Source of the DNA: Bradyrhizobium diazoefficiens
GTDB taxonomy: Bacteria; Pseudomonadota; Alphaproteobacteria; Rhizobiales; Xanthobacteraceae
Direction of reading: 5' to 3'
Assembly: GCF_016616235.1 (NCBI RefSeq)
Contig: NZ_CP067100.1
Coordinates: 3,035,001-3,099,000 of the forward strand
DNA: 64,000 nucleotides
Part shown: one piece after another, positions 35,520-43,983 of the stretch
How positions within the stretch are numbered: position 1 is the first letter of the stretch
Layout of the letters: each line of letters starts with the position of its first letter
Made by a program: the position numbers and the translations under genes
The notes under the pieces: generated by a model
Told to the model about the DNA's origin: nothing
Seen by the model: the letters and a program-made list of their open reading frames with translations, nothing else
Database searches by the model: none

Positions 35520-37772
35520 ATGGGTATCTTCGATGCAATGAATACCTCGGTGGGTGGCCTGCAGGCGCAGTCCTACGCGCTGCAGAACATTTCCGGCAAC
35601 ATCGCGAACTCATCCACCACCGGTTACAAGGGCATCGGCACCAGCTTCGTCGATCTCATTCCCGACTCCTCGGTGCCGAGCAAGCAGGTCGCCGGCGGTG
35701 TGACGGCGAACGCGAAAGCGACCATCACGACGCAGGGCACGATCTCGGGCTCCACGGTCGCGACCAACATGGCGATCACCGGCGACGGCTTCTTCTCGAT
35801 CCAGAAGGCGACCGGCATCGTCGACAACGTGCCGGTGTTCAGCGGCGTCACCTATTACACAAGGCGCGGCGACTTCCAGCTCAATGCCAACGGCAACCTG
35901 GTCAACGGCGCTGGCTATTACCTGATGGGCGTCACGGTCGATCCGAAGACCGGCAACCCGCAAGGCAACGTGGCGACGGTCCTGAAATTCCAGAACAACT
36001 TCATCCCGGCGCAGGCGACCACCTCGATCCAGTACGCGGCGAACCTGCCGACCCAGCCGAACACGGCGGCGAGCTCCACCGCGGCGAGCGGCACGCTGCT
36101 CGCAGCTGGCGGATTGAACCCCTCCGACTTCTCGGCCAACCCGCTGCCGGTGGGCACGCCGCCCGCACCCTACACCAATGCGACGGTGGCCGGCGCGGCC
36201 GCCACCGGCAACATCCGCTCGGCGTACTCGTCGACGACCGGCACGGGCACGGTTGCGCTCCAGAACAACTCGTCGGCGGTGGCCTCCACCACCACCTCCC
36301 TCGACAACACCGTCGGCACGCATCTCGCCTCCAGCATCCTCACGGCGCTGAGCGGCCAGACGCTGACCATCAACGGCAACACGATCACCTTCAACGGCGG
36401 CACCACGGTCACGACGACCGGCAGCAACACCACGATCGGCCTCGGTGCGGGCACCACGGCAACGGTGGGCAGCATCCTGAACGCTATTCAGACGGCCGGC
36501 GGCGCCGGCGTCACCGCCACGCTCTCCGCCAGCGGCAACATCCAGATATCGACCGGCACCGGCACCGACGTCGCAGTCAACAGCGGCTCGGCAGCCACGG
36601 CGCTCGGCATCAGCAGCGTCACGCGCGGCGGCAACGTACTGTCCTCGCCCGCGATCACCGGCGCCACGGTGCTGAGCGGCAGCGCGACCGCCGGCGGCGC
36701 CGAGGTGCTCTCCTCGGGCTTCGCGGCGGGCGACACCATCACGGTCGACGGCCAGACGCTGACCTTCATGGCCTCGGGCGCGTCGGGTGCGAACCAGATC
36801 AACATCACGGACAACATCACGACCCTGCTCGGCAAGATCGACGCTCTCTCCGGCGCGTCGGGATCTTCGGTCAGCAGCGGCGGCGTGATCACGCTGAACA
36901 CCGGCACCGTTTCCAACCTGTCGGTGTCCAGCTCGAACAGCGCCGCCTTCGCCGCGCTCGGCTTCACCTCGACCATCACCAAGAATCGCGACGGCGGCGG
37001 CACCGCCGGCACCGGCGGCGTGGTCGGCAACGACATCGCCACTTTCACCAAGGAATCGATCAGCGGCGGCGCAGTGACCGCCTACAACGCCGCCGGCACG
37101 CCAGTGAATTTGCAGCTGCGCTGGGCCAAGACCGACAGCGCCTCGCTGGGCGCCGGACATTCCGATAGCTGGAACCTGTTCTATCAGACCGATCCGAATG
37201 CGACCGGCACGACGGTCGGCTGGGTCAACACCGGGCAGGCCTTCACGTTTGCCAGCGACGGCTCGCTGACCTCGCCGAGCGGTTCGGGCATCACCATCAA
37301 CAATGTCAGCGTCAGCGGCCAGTCGCTCGGCTCGGTCGCCTTCAACATCTCCTCGGGCGGGCTGACGCAATATGCCAGTACCAGCGGCGCGGTGACCATC
37401 AACACCATCACCCAGAACGGCTATGCCGCCGGCCAGCTCCGCTCCGTCGCCGTCAACAACAACGGCCTCGTGGTCGGAACCTTCTCCAACGGCCAGAACC
37501 TCGATCTCGCCCAGGTCTCGCTGTCGCACTTCAACGGCACCAATTACCTGAAGGCGCTCGACGGCGGCGCCTATGCCGCGACTGAGCAGTCGGGACCTGC
37601 GATCGACGGTGCTTCGGGCACCATCAGCGGCTCGTCACTGGAAGGCTCGAACACCGACATCGCCGACGAATTCACCAAGCTGATCGTGACCCAGCAGGCC
37701 TATTCGGCCAACACCAAGGTGATCACGACCGCGAATTCGATGGTGCAGGACCTCCTGAACGTGTTGCGCTGA
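35520..37772 (+). CDS. flgE: Flagellar hook protein FlgE, extended
   Basis: A 750-residue hook protein, nearly twice the enterobacterial length. The N-terminus (SVGGLQAQSYALQNISGNIA, then NSSTTGYKG) and the C-terminus (QQAYSANTKVITTANSMVQ) are the standard rod/hook heptad-like regions. The central part (about 200-500) is Ser/Thr/Gly-rich and holds two flagellin-hook IN-type modules, starting near residues 280 and 403. It polymerises into the hook outside the cell, with export through the flagellar secretion system. The ATG follows GGAG. A sigma54 promoter precedes it. It is first in flgE-flgK-flgL. Confidence 0.95.
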   Translation: MGIFDAMNTSVGGLQAQSYALQNISGNIANSSTTGYKGIGTSFVDLIPDSSVPSKQVAGGVTANAKATITTQGTISGSTVATNMAITGDGFFSIQKATGIVDNVPVFSGVTYYTRRGDFQLNANGNLVNGAGYYLMGVTVDPKTGNPQGNVATVLKFQNNFIPAQATTSIQYAANLPTQPNTAASSTAASGTLLAAGGLNPSDFSANPLPVGTPPAPYTNATVAGAAATGNIRSAYSSTTGTGTVALQNNSSAVASTTTSLDNTVGTHLASSILTALSGQTLTINGNTITFNGGTTVTTTGSNTTIGLGAGTTATVGSILNAIQTAGGAGVTATLSASGNIQISTGTGTDVAVNSGSAATALGISSVTRGGNVLSSPAITGATVLSGSATAGGAEVLSSGFAAGDTITVDGQTLTFMASGASGANQINITDNITTLLGKIDALSGASGSSVSSGGVITLNTGTVSNLSVSSSNSAAFAALGFTSTITKNRDGGGTAGTGGVVGNDIATFTKESISGGAVTAYNAAGTPVNLQLRWAKTDSASLGAGHSDSWNLFYQTDPNATGTTVGWVNTGQAFTFASDGSLTSPSGSGITINNVSVSGQSLGSVAFNISSGGLTQYASTSGAVTINTITQNGYAAGQLRSVAVNNNGLVVGTFSNGQNLDLAQVSLSHFNGTNYLKALDGGAYAATEQSGPAIDGASGTISGSSLEGSNTDIADEFTKLIVTQQAYSANTKVITTANSMVQDLLNVLR

Positions 37773-37806
37773 CCGGCGCGTGACGTAACCAAAGGCGGCC
37801 AGTGAT

Positions 37807-39690
37807 ATGGGTTTGAGTTCAGCCCTTGCCAGTGCGATGAGCGGTCTGCGTGCCAACCAGGCCGCGCTCTCGATCGTCTCCTCGAACGTCGCCAACTCGC
37901 AGACGCCGGGTTACGTCGTCCAGACCCCGAACCAGATCGAGGTCACCACCGGCGATTTCGGCTCCACGGCGATGACGACAGGCGTCAGCCGGGAGCTCGA
38001 CACCTATGTGCTGAACCAGCTGCGCACCGAGAGCGGCGGCAGCGGCTATGCCGACCAGATGGCCAACATCCTGAAGCAGCTTCAGAATGTCTACGGCACG
38101 CCCGGCAACGACGGCACGCTCGAAAGCGCGCTGAACAAGTTCACCACGGCGCTCCAGGCGCTGTCGACGAGCTCGGGCGCGTCGTCGGCGCAGACGGTTG
38201 CCCTTGGCGCGGCGCAGGCACTGGCAAAACAGCTCAACGTCACGACCACGGGCATCCAGTCGCTGCGCTCCAATGTCGAGCAGGACCTCGGCAATTCGGC
38301 GCTAGCCGCCAACGCGGTGATGCAGCAGGTCGCCGACATCAACACCAAGCTCCAAGGCCTGTCGGCCAACGATCCCTCCGCCGCGACGCTGATGGACCAG
38401 CGCGACCATGCCATCAACACGCTGTCGAAATATGTCGACGTTCGGGTCACCACCGACGGTTCGAACCAGGCCAACATCTACACCACGACCGGCATCCAGC
38501 TGGTCGGCGCCGGACTCGCCTCGCAATTCACCTTTGCGTCTGCCGGTGCGCTGTCGGCGACCTCGCTCTACAATAGCGACCCGGCCAAGTCTGGCGTCGG
38601 TGCGCTCAATATCAAGTTGCCGAACGGCTCGCAGGTCGACGTCGTCGCCAACAACGTGGTCTCCTCGGGCCAGATCGCGGCCGACCTGAAGCTGCGCGAT
38701 CAGACCCTGGTGCAGGCGCAGAACCAGATTGACCAGCTCGCCGCGACGATGTCGAGCGCGCTGTCGGACAAGACCACGGCCGGCAGCACGGTGTCCGGCC
38801 CGCCGCCCGGCTTCGATCTCGACCTTGCCGGTGCGCAGCCGGGCAACACGGTCAACATCACGTACACCGATACGGCCACCAACACGCAGCGCCAGATCAC
38901 GCTCATCAACGTGACGGATCCTGCGGCGTTGCCGCTCCAGAATGCCACCAACGCCAATCCGATGCGAGTGGGCGTCAATTTCTCTGGCGGCACGAGCGCA
39001 ATCGCGTCCGCGCTCAACACCGCGCTGTCGGGCTCGCATCTGTCGTTTTCCGCCGCCCCGTCGCCGGCGACCGCAACGACGCTGCGGGTCACCGACGACA
39101 ACAGCGGCCTTGCCAAGGTCAATTCGTCCTCAACCACCAAGACGATCTCGTCGCTGGTCTCGGGCAATCCGCAACTGGCGCTGTTCACCGATGGCGGGCA
39201 GGCGCTCTACACCGGCGCGATCACCGCGTCGGGCTCGCAGATGACCGGCCTTGCCGGGCGCATCGCGGTGAACACGCAGCTGGTCAGTGATCCGACCAGG
39301 CTGTCGGTCTACAACACCGCGCCGGTGACGCCCGCGGGCGACACCACGCGCTCGGACTATCTCTATTCCCAGCTCACCAATGCGGTGTTCTCCTATTCGC
39401 CGGCGACCGGCCTCGGCTCGGCGAACCAGCCCTTTACCGGCAGCGTCTCGAACTACCTCCAGCAGTTCCTGAGCATCCAGGGCAATGCCGCGACACAGGC
39501 AAGCCAGCTCCAGCAGGGCCAGAGCGTCGTGGTCTCGACACTCCAGGCCAAGTTCAACTCGACCTCCAGCGTCAACCTGGACTCGGAGATGTCGAACCTG
39601 ATCCAGCTCCAGAATGCCTATGCCGCCAACGCCCACGTCATGTCGGTGGTGCAGAGCATGATGAACACTTTGATCCAGGCTCAAGGGTAA
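37807..39690 (+). CDS. flgK: Flagellar hook-associated protein 1, FlgK
   Basis: A 627-residue hook-filament junction protein. The N-terminal motif SALASAMSGLRANQAALSIV, then SNVANSQTPGYV, and the C-terminal NLIQLQNAYAANAHVMSVVQ are the paired helices that assemble into the junction. The middle is variable and Ala/Ser/Thr-rich. It starts 34 bp after flgE on the same strand, so it is co-transcribed from the same promoter. Confidence 0.94.
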   Translation: MGLSSALASAMSGLRANQAALSIVSSNVANSQTPGYVVQTPNQIEVTTGDFGSTAMTTGVSRELDTYVLNQLRTESGGSGYADQMANILKQLQNVYGTPGNDGTLESALNKFTTALQALSTSSGASSAQTVALGAAQALAKQLNVTTTGIQSLRSNVEQDLGNSALAANAVMQQVADINTKLQGLSANDPSAATLMDQRDHAINTLSKYVDVRVTTDGSNQANIYTTTGIQLVGAGLASQFTFASAGALSATSLYNSDPAKSGVGALNIKLPNGSQVDVVANNVVSSGQIAADLKLRDQTLVQAQNQIDQLAATMSSALSDKTTAGSTVSGPPPGFDLDLAGAQPGNTVNITYTDTATNTQRQITLINVTDPAALPLQNATNANPMRVGVNFSGGTSAIASALNTALSGSHLSFSAAPSPATATTLRVTDDNSGLAKVNSSSTTKTISSLVSGNPQLALFTDGGQALYTGAITASGSQMTGLAGRIAVNTQLVSDPTRLSVYNTAPVTPAGDTTRSDYLYSQLTNAVFSYSPATGLGSANQPFTGSVSNYLQQFLSIQGNAATQASQLQQGQSVVVSTLQAKFNSTSSVNLDSEMSNLIQLQNAYAANAHVMSVVQSMMNTLIQAQG

Positions 39691-39711
39691 CAAGTAACAG
39701 GGCTCTGAAAG

Positions 39712-41595
39712 ATGTCGATCAGCAGCATCAATTATTCCTCGTCGGTTCTCGGCTCGCAGATCCGCAACATCAATCAGCAACTCACCGACCTATCGACGCA
39801 GCTCTCGACCGGCAAGCTGTCGCAGAACTATTCCGGCATGGGCACCAACGAGGGCTTTGCGATCGCCGGACGCTCGCAGCTCTCCAACATCGCCGCCTAT
39901 ACCGACACGATCACCAACGTCAACGTCAACATCAACCTCGCCAACACTGCGCTCCAATCGCTGACGACGATCCGCAACACGGTGCAGACCGGCTCCGCCA
40001 ACACTGCGCAGGACCTCAACGTCAACGGCCAGACGGTCGCGCAGAACACCGCCGCCGCGCAGTTCGGCTCGATGGTCGGCGTTCTCAACACGCAGTCGGG
40101 AAACCGTTATCTGTTCTCCGGAACCGCCGTCAACACGCAGTCGGTCGCTGATGCCGGCGACATCATCAACGGCACCACGACGCAGGCGGGCTTCAAGACC
40201 GTCCTGGCGGAGCGCCAGGCCGCCGATCTCGGCGCCAGCGGCAAGGGCCGCCTGGTGCAGACGCAGCCGACGGCGAGCTCGGTGCAGGTGGCGGAGGACG
40301 CCGCGGGCTCGCCGTTCGGGCTCAAGATCAAGGCGGTGTCCTCGACGCTGACGGGCGCGACCGTTACGGGGCCGAGCGGCTCGCCGGTGTCGTTCTCGGT
40401 CGATCTCAACGGCGTCAATCCGAACAACGGCGACAAGCTGAGCGTTCAGTTCACGCTGCCGGACGGCACGACCGAGCAGATCGACCTGACCGCGTCGACA
40501 GCGACGCCGACGCCGCTCGGCAGCTTTGCGATCGATGCCAGCGTTCCGGTCAATCCGAACAATACTGCGGCGAATCTCAACACCGCGCTGAACACCGCGA
40601 TCACGAAGCTCGCCAACACCTCGCTGGTGGCGGCGTCCGCGATCGTCGCCGGCGACAATTTCTTCAATACTGCAAGCTCGGCGACCGGCACGCCGGTCAA
40701 CAACCAGGCGGCGACGCCCGTGCCGATCACCGGAGCGACGGCGCTGTCCGGCGCCAGCCCCTCGGATTCGATCTCGCCGGGCTTCGTTGCCGGTGACACC
40801 ATCACCGTCAACGGCACCACGCTCACCTTCGTCAGCTCGGGCGCGACCGGCAACCAGCTCAATGTCGGCGACAGCATCCAGGCCCTGCTCGGCAAGATCG
40901 ACCAGATCACGGGGACCTCGAAGCCTTCGACCGTTCATGGCGGTGTGATCACGATCAATACCGACGACGCGGCAAGCCTCAACATTACGAGCTCGAATAC
41001 GGGTGCGCTCGGCTCGCTTGGTTTCGGCTCGACACCTGTCACCGCGACCCAGCCGCCGCTGCGCGTCGGCTCGTCACCGGCGAGCTCGGCGACGACGCTG
41101 GTGAACGGTTCGGCCACCACCGTGAAATGGTACCTCGGCAATGACGGGCCCGGCTCGCCGCGCTCCACCGCGATGGCGCGAGTCGACGATTCCGTCACGG
41201 TGCAATATGGCGCACAGGCCGACGAGGACGCGATCCGCCGGCAGTTGCAGGCGATCGCGGTGTTCGGGACGTTCTCGACCTCGCCGGGCGGGCAATATTC
41301 GGGCGGGCAGGTCTCGGCGCTGAGCCTGCGGGTGACGCAGGCACTGACCCAGCAGCCGGGCCAGCAGCGTATCGAGGACATTCAGACCGACATCGCGATG
41401 GCCCAGAACACGATGAAGGACGCGTCCACGCGCCAGACCCAGGCCAAGGCGCAGCTTCAGTCTATCATCGACCAGGCGGAATCGGCCTCGCCGGACCAGG
41501 TGGCGAGCGAGATCCTGTCGCTCCAGAACGCGCTCCAGGCATCCTACCAGACGACTTCGAAGCTCGCCCAGCTCTCGCTCGTCAAGTTCCTGTAA
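39712..41595 (+). CDS. flgL: Flagellar hook-filament junction protein FlgL, extended
   Basis: A 627-residue protein of the flagellin/FlgL superfamily, about twice the enterobacterial FlgL length. The N-terminal LTDLSTQLSTGKLSQNYSG and a C-terminal ASYQTTSKLAQLSLVKFL bracket a variable middle. Residues about 360-443 (GDTITVNGTTLTFVSSGA to the LGFGS end) match the IN-type module seen in FlgE and the flagellins. It begins 21 bp after flgK and closes the hook-junction operon. Confidence 0.9.
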   Translation: MSISSINYSSSVLGSQIRNINQQLTDLSTQLSTGKLSQNYSGMGTNEGFAIAGRSQLSNIAAYTDTITNVNVNINLANTALQSLTTIRNTVQTGSANTAQDLNVNGQTVAQNTAAAQFGSMVGVLNTQSGNRYLFSGTAVNTQSVADAGDIINGTTTQAGFKTVLAERQAADLGASGKGRLVQTQPTASSVQVAEDAAGSPFGLKIKAVSSTLTGATVTGPSGSPVSFSVDLNGVNPNNGDKLSVQFTLPDGTTEQIDLTASTATPTPLGSFAIDASVPVNPNNTAANLNTALNTAITKLANTSLVAASAIVAGDNFFNTASSATGTPVNNQAATPVPITGATALSGASPSDSISPGFVAGDTITVNGTTLTFVSSGATGNQLNVGDSIQALLGKIDQITGTSKPSTVHGGVITINTDDAASLNITSSNTGALGSLGFGSTPVTATQPPLRVGSSPASSATTLVNGSATTVKWYLGNDGPGSPRSTAMARVDDSVTVQYGAQADEDAIRRQLQAIAVFGTFSTSPGGQYSGGQVSALSLRVTQALTQQPGQQRIEDIQTDIAMAQNTMKDASTRQTQAKAQLQSIIDQAESASPDQVASEILSLQNALQASYQTTSKLAQLSLVKFL

Positions 41596-41602
41596 GGATG
41601 CG

Positions 41603-41617
41603 TTAAGACGCCGTTAA
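41603..41617 (+). promoter_or_regulatory. Perfect CtrA-type box upstream of the glycosyltransferase gene
   Basis: TTAAGACGCCGTTAA matches TTAA-N7-TTAA exactly and is extended by CCAT, as in many CtrA sites (TTAACCAT). It starts 7 bp after the flgL stop and lies 50 bp upstream of the glycosyltransferase ATG, so it probably sits over that gene's promoter. Confidence 0.6.
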
Positions 41618-41666
41618 CCATGCCTGTTTACCTCTTGGTGAGGATTGGAACGGGGACGAGCGGCCG

Positions 41667-42449
41667 ATGTCGGACACGATGCGACTGGTGGTGGCGACGC
41701 CGTGCTTCGGAGGGCAGGTGTCGAGCATCTATGCGAGCTCGATTTTCGCGCTCCAGCGCGCCGTGCACGGCATGTCCAATCTCGAGCTCAAGGTGCACAT
41801 GCGTGACGGCGACGCGCTGATCACGCGGGCGCGGGCCAATCTGGCCGCGATGTTCCTGGACGATTCCAAGGCAACCCATTTTCTGTTCATCGATGCCGAC
41901 ATCGGCTTCAGGCCGGAGCAGGTGTTTCGGCTGATCGAATGCGGAGCGGACGTCGTCGCCGGCTGCTATCCGATCAAGCGGGTCAACTGGGACAAGGCGA
42001 GGCGCGCGATCGACGCCCGCCGCACTGATGTGGGCGCGGCCTCGCTCGACTACGTACTCGAGGTCGAGGACCCCGACCGTATCGTCGTGGTCAACGGCTT
42101 TACGCGCGTGCGCTACGCCGGCACCGGCTTCCTGATGATCCGCCGCCACGTGCTGGAGACGATGTGCCGCCATCCGGACTATGCCAAGCTGCAATTCTTC
42201 CGCGAGCATTCACATGACACGCTGACGGCGAGCCAGAACCGGTTCGCGCTGTTCGAATGCATGATCGATCCGGCGACCGGCACCTATCTCTCCGAGGACT
42301 TCGCCTTCTGCAAGCGCTGGACCGATATCGGCGGCGAGATCTGGGCCGACATCCAGAGCTCGCTCGACCATGTCGGGCCGTCCGTATTCCACGGCGACAT
42401 CGCCTCGCAATTCGCAGCCGCGCCCGCGGCGGCAGCCGAGGCGGCGTGA
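41667..42449 (+). CDS. GT-A-fold glycosyltransferase-like protein
   Basis: A 260-residue protein. It opens RLVVATPCFGGQVSSIYASS, a nucleotide-sugar-binding-like strand and loop, and carries FLFIDADIGF with a DxD-type DAD at residues 76-78, the metal and nucleotide-sugar site of GT-A enzymes. GTGFLMIRRHVLE and YLSEDFAFCKRW (an acidic ED near the acceptor site) support the fold. It has no membrane segment. Located between flgL and the flagellins behind a CtrA-type box, it could glycosylate flagellin or another surface molecule, but no acceptor is proven. Confidence 0.7.
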   Translation: MSDTMRLVVATPCFGGQVSSIYASSIFALQRAVHGMSNLELKVHMRDGDALITRARANLAAMFLDDSKATHFLFIDADIGFRPEQVFRLIECGADVVAGCYPIKRVNWDKARRAIDARRTDVGAASLDYVLEVEDPDRIVVVNGFTRVRYAGTGFLMIRRHVLETMCRHPDYAKLQFFREHSHDTLTASQNRFALFECMIDPATGTYLSEDFAFCKRWTDIGGEIWADIQSSLDHVGPSVFHGDIASQFAAAPAAAAEAA

Positions 42450-42747
42450 GCGTTCCGGGATGAGCGCCGGCGCATCCCCTCTGCCAGTCCTGGAGCGCAC
42501 ATCTGGTAGCGGCTCGCGCGCAGCGTCTGGCATTGCGCGCTCCGGTGCGGAGCCAGCGGTCGTGGGTGCTATCGAGGCCAGCCTCGCGCAAGGCCGCTGC
42601 GCTCTTCTGCAAATCGAAGCCTGGTCGCCGGACACGGCGCAGGCGCAACGCAATGTGCAGCATGCTCGATCGCGTCGCCCATGTCCTGAAGATCGAGCTG
42701 CTGCTTGACCGTACCGCGCCATCCCGGCGTAGCCTGATAGGTTTGAG
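42450..42747. other. Gap between glycosyltransferase and ATP-grasp genes
   Basis: 298 bp with GC and codon texture like coding DNA but no start-to-stop reading frame with recognisable family features on either strand. It could be the remnant of a gene or an N-terminal part lost from the ATP-grasp protein. No clear promoter or terminator was seen. Confidence 0.4.
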
Positions 42748-43983
42748 ATGTTGCATCCGCTTGCCGCGCCGAACTATGCCGACCGCATCGGCTTTGCGCA
42801 TTTGACGCGCCAGGCCTTCGAGGGTGTCGATCTGCACCCATTGCGCGAGCGGCTGTTGGCGCGGATCGCCGAGGGAACGGCGCTGGCGGGCGAGGGGCTG
42901 GACTTGTCCTTGATCGCTCAGCTGATGGGCGAGAAGGAAGCCGGCCTCGTGATCCAGTCCGAGGTGCTCTCCTTCCATCAGCTGTTTCGCACGCCCACTG
43001 CGGCACCGAAGCCGGGCCTGCGCGTGCTTGCGCTTGCAGCCGACATCGACATGGGCGGCAACACGCCGATTGAATTTCTGCTCGAAGGCTCCGATATCGA
43101 GCTCCTGACACTCTATGTGACCAAGGCGACAGGCTTGCCGGAAGCATTGCCTGATCACGACGTTGCCATCGTGGTCGCATCCGATTCCGAGGAATGCCGC
43201 GACGCGCTTGCGTTGATCGCAAAGGCGGCGCCGCGCTGGCCGCGGCCGCTGCTCAACCGCCCCGAGCTGATCGGCAATCTCGACCGCGACAAGCTGTACC
43301 GGCTGCTGGCTGATATCCCCGGTCTCGACATCCCCGTGACCGCCCACGCGACGCGCGCGCAACTGACGGCTCTGTCGGAGGGGCGGATCGCTTGTGCGGA
43401 GATCACGGGCGAATTGCACTTTCCGATGATCGTGCGGCCGCGCGGCACGCATGCCGGCGTCGGGCTTGCGAAGATCGACGATGCGGCAGCGCTCGCGGTC
43501 TATCTTGCCGAGCGGCAGGAGCAGGACTTCTTCGTCGCGCGTTTCGTCGATTATGCGAGCCCGGACGGGCTCTATCGCAAGATCCGCCTCACCATGGTCG
43601 ACGGCAAACCCTATGCCTGCCACATGGCGATCGCCGATCGCTGGGACATCTGGTACCTCAACGCTTACATGGCGTTCAGCGAAGAGAAGCGCGCGGAAGA
43701 AGCCGTCTTCATGCAAGACTTCGACCATGTGTTCGCCGCGCGCCACAAGACTGCACTCGACGAGATGAGCAGGCGCGTCGGTCTCGATTATTTCATCGTC
43801 GATTGCGCCGAGAACCAGAACGGCGAGCTGCTGGTGTTCGAGGCCGACAACACCGCCGTCGTGCACAACATGGATTCGCCGGTGGTGTTTCCGTACAAGC
43901 CGCCGCAGATGCGCAAGATCTTTGCCGCGTTCACTTCGATGCTGTCGCGGCATGCAAAGGCGGGTGAGGGGAGCGCAGAATGA
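42748..43983 (+). CDS. ATP-grasp-like ligase of unknown substrate
   Basis: A 411-residue protein. Residues about 225-400 look like an ATP-grasp catalytic half: FPMIVRPRGTHAGVGL (nucleotide-binding strand with basic residue and flexible loop), FFVARFVDY (adenine-contact), and a late LLVFEADNTAVVHNMD (acidic metal-site residues). The first ~200 residues have a Rossmann-like stretch (GLRVLALAADIDMGGNTPIEF). RimK-like proteins join carboxylates to amines using ATP. Its stop overlaps the start of the decarboxylase gene by 4 bp (ATGA), so the two are translationally coupled. The substrate is unknown. Confidence 0.65.
   Translation: MLHPLAAPNYADRIGFAHLTRQAFEGVDLHPLRERLLARIAEGTALAGEGLDLSLIAQLMGEKEAGLVIQSEVLSFHQLFRTPTAAPKPGLRVLALAADIDMGGNTPIEFLLEGSDIELLTLYVTKATGLPEALPDHDVAIVVASDSEECRDALALIAKAAPRWPRPLLNRPELIGNLDRDKLYRLLADIPGLDIPVTAHATRAQLTALSEGRIACAEITGELHFPMIVRPRGTHAGVGLAKIDDAAALAVYLAERQEQDFFVARFVDYASPDGLYRKIRLTMVDGKPYACHMAIADRWDIWYLNAYMAFSEEKRAEEAVFMQDFDHVFAARHKTALDEMSRRVGLDYFIVDCAENQNGELLVFEADNTAVVHNMDSPVVFPYKPPQMRKIFAAFTSMLSRHAKAGEGSAE

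Noticed and set aside
35610..37529. A 639-residue minus-strand open reading frame
   Set aside because: It is antisense to flgE and has no recognisable domain.
42100..43953. A 617-residue minus-strand open reading frame
   Set aside because: It is antisense to the glycosyltransferase and ATP-grasp genes; the plus-strand products show DxD and ATP-grasp-like motifs.
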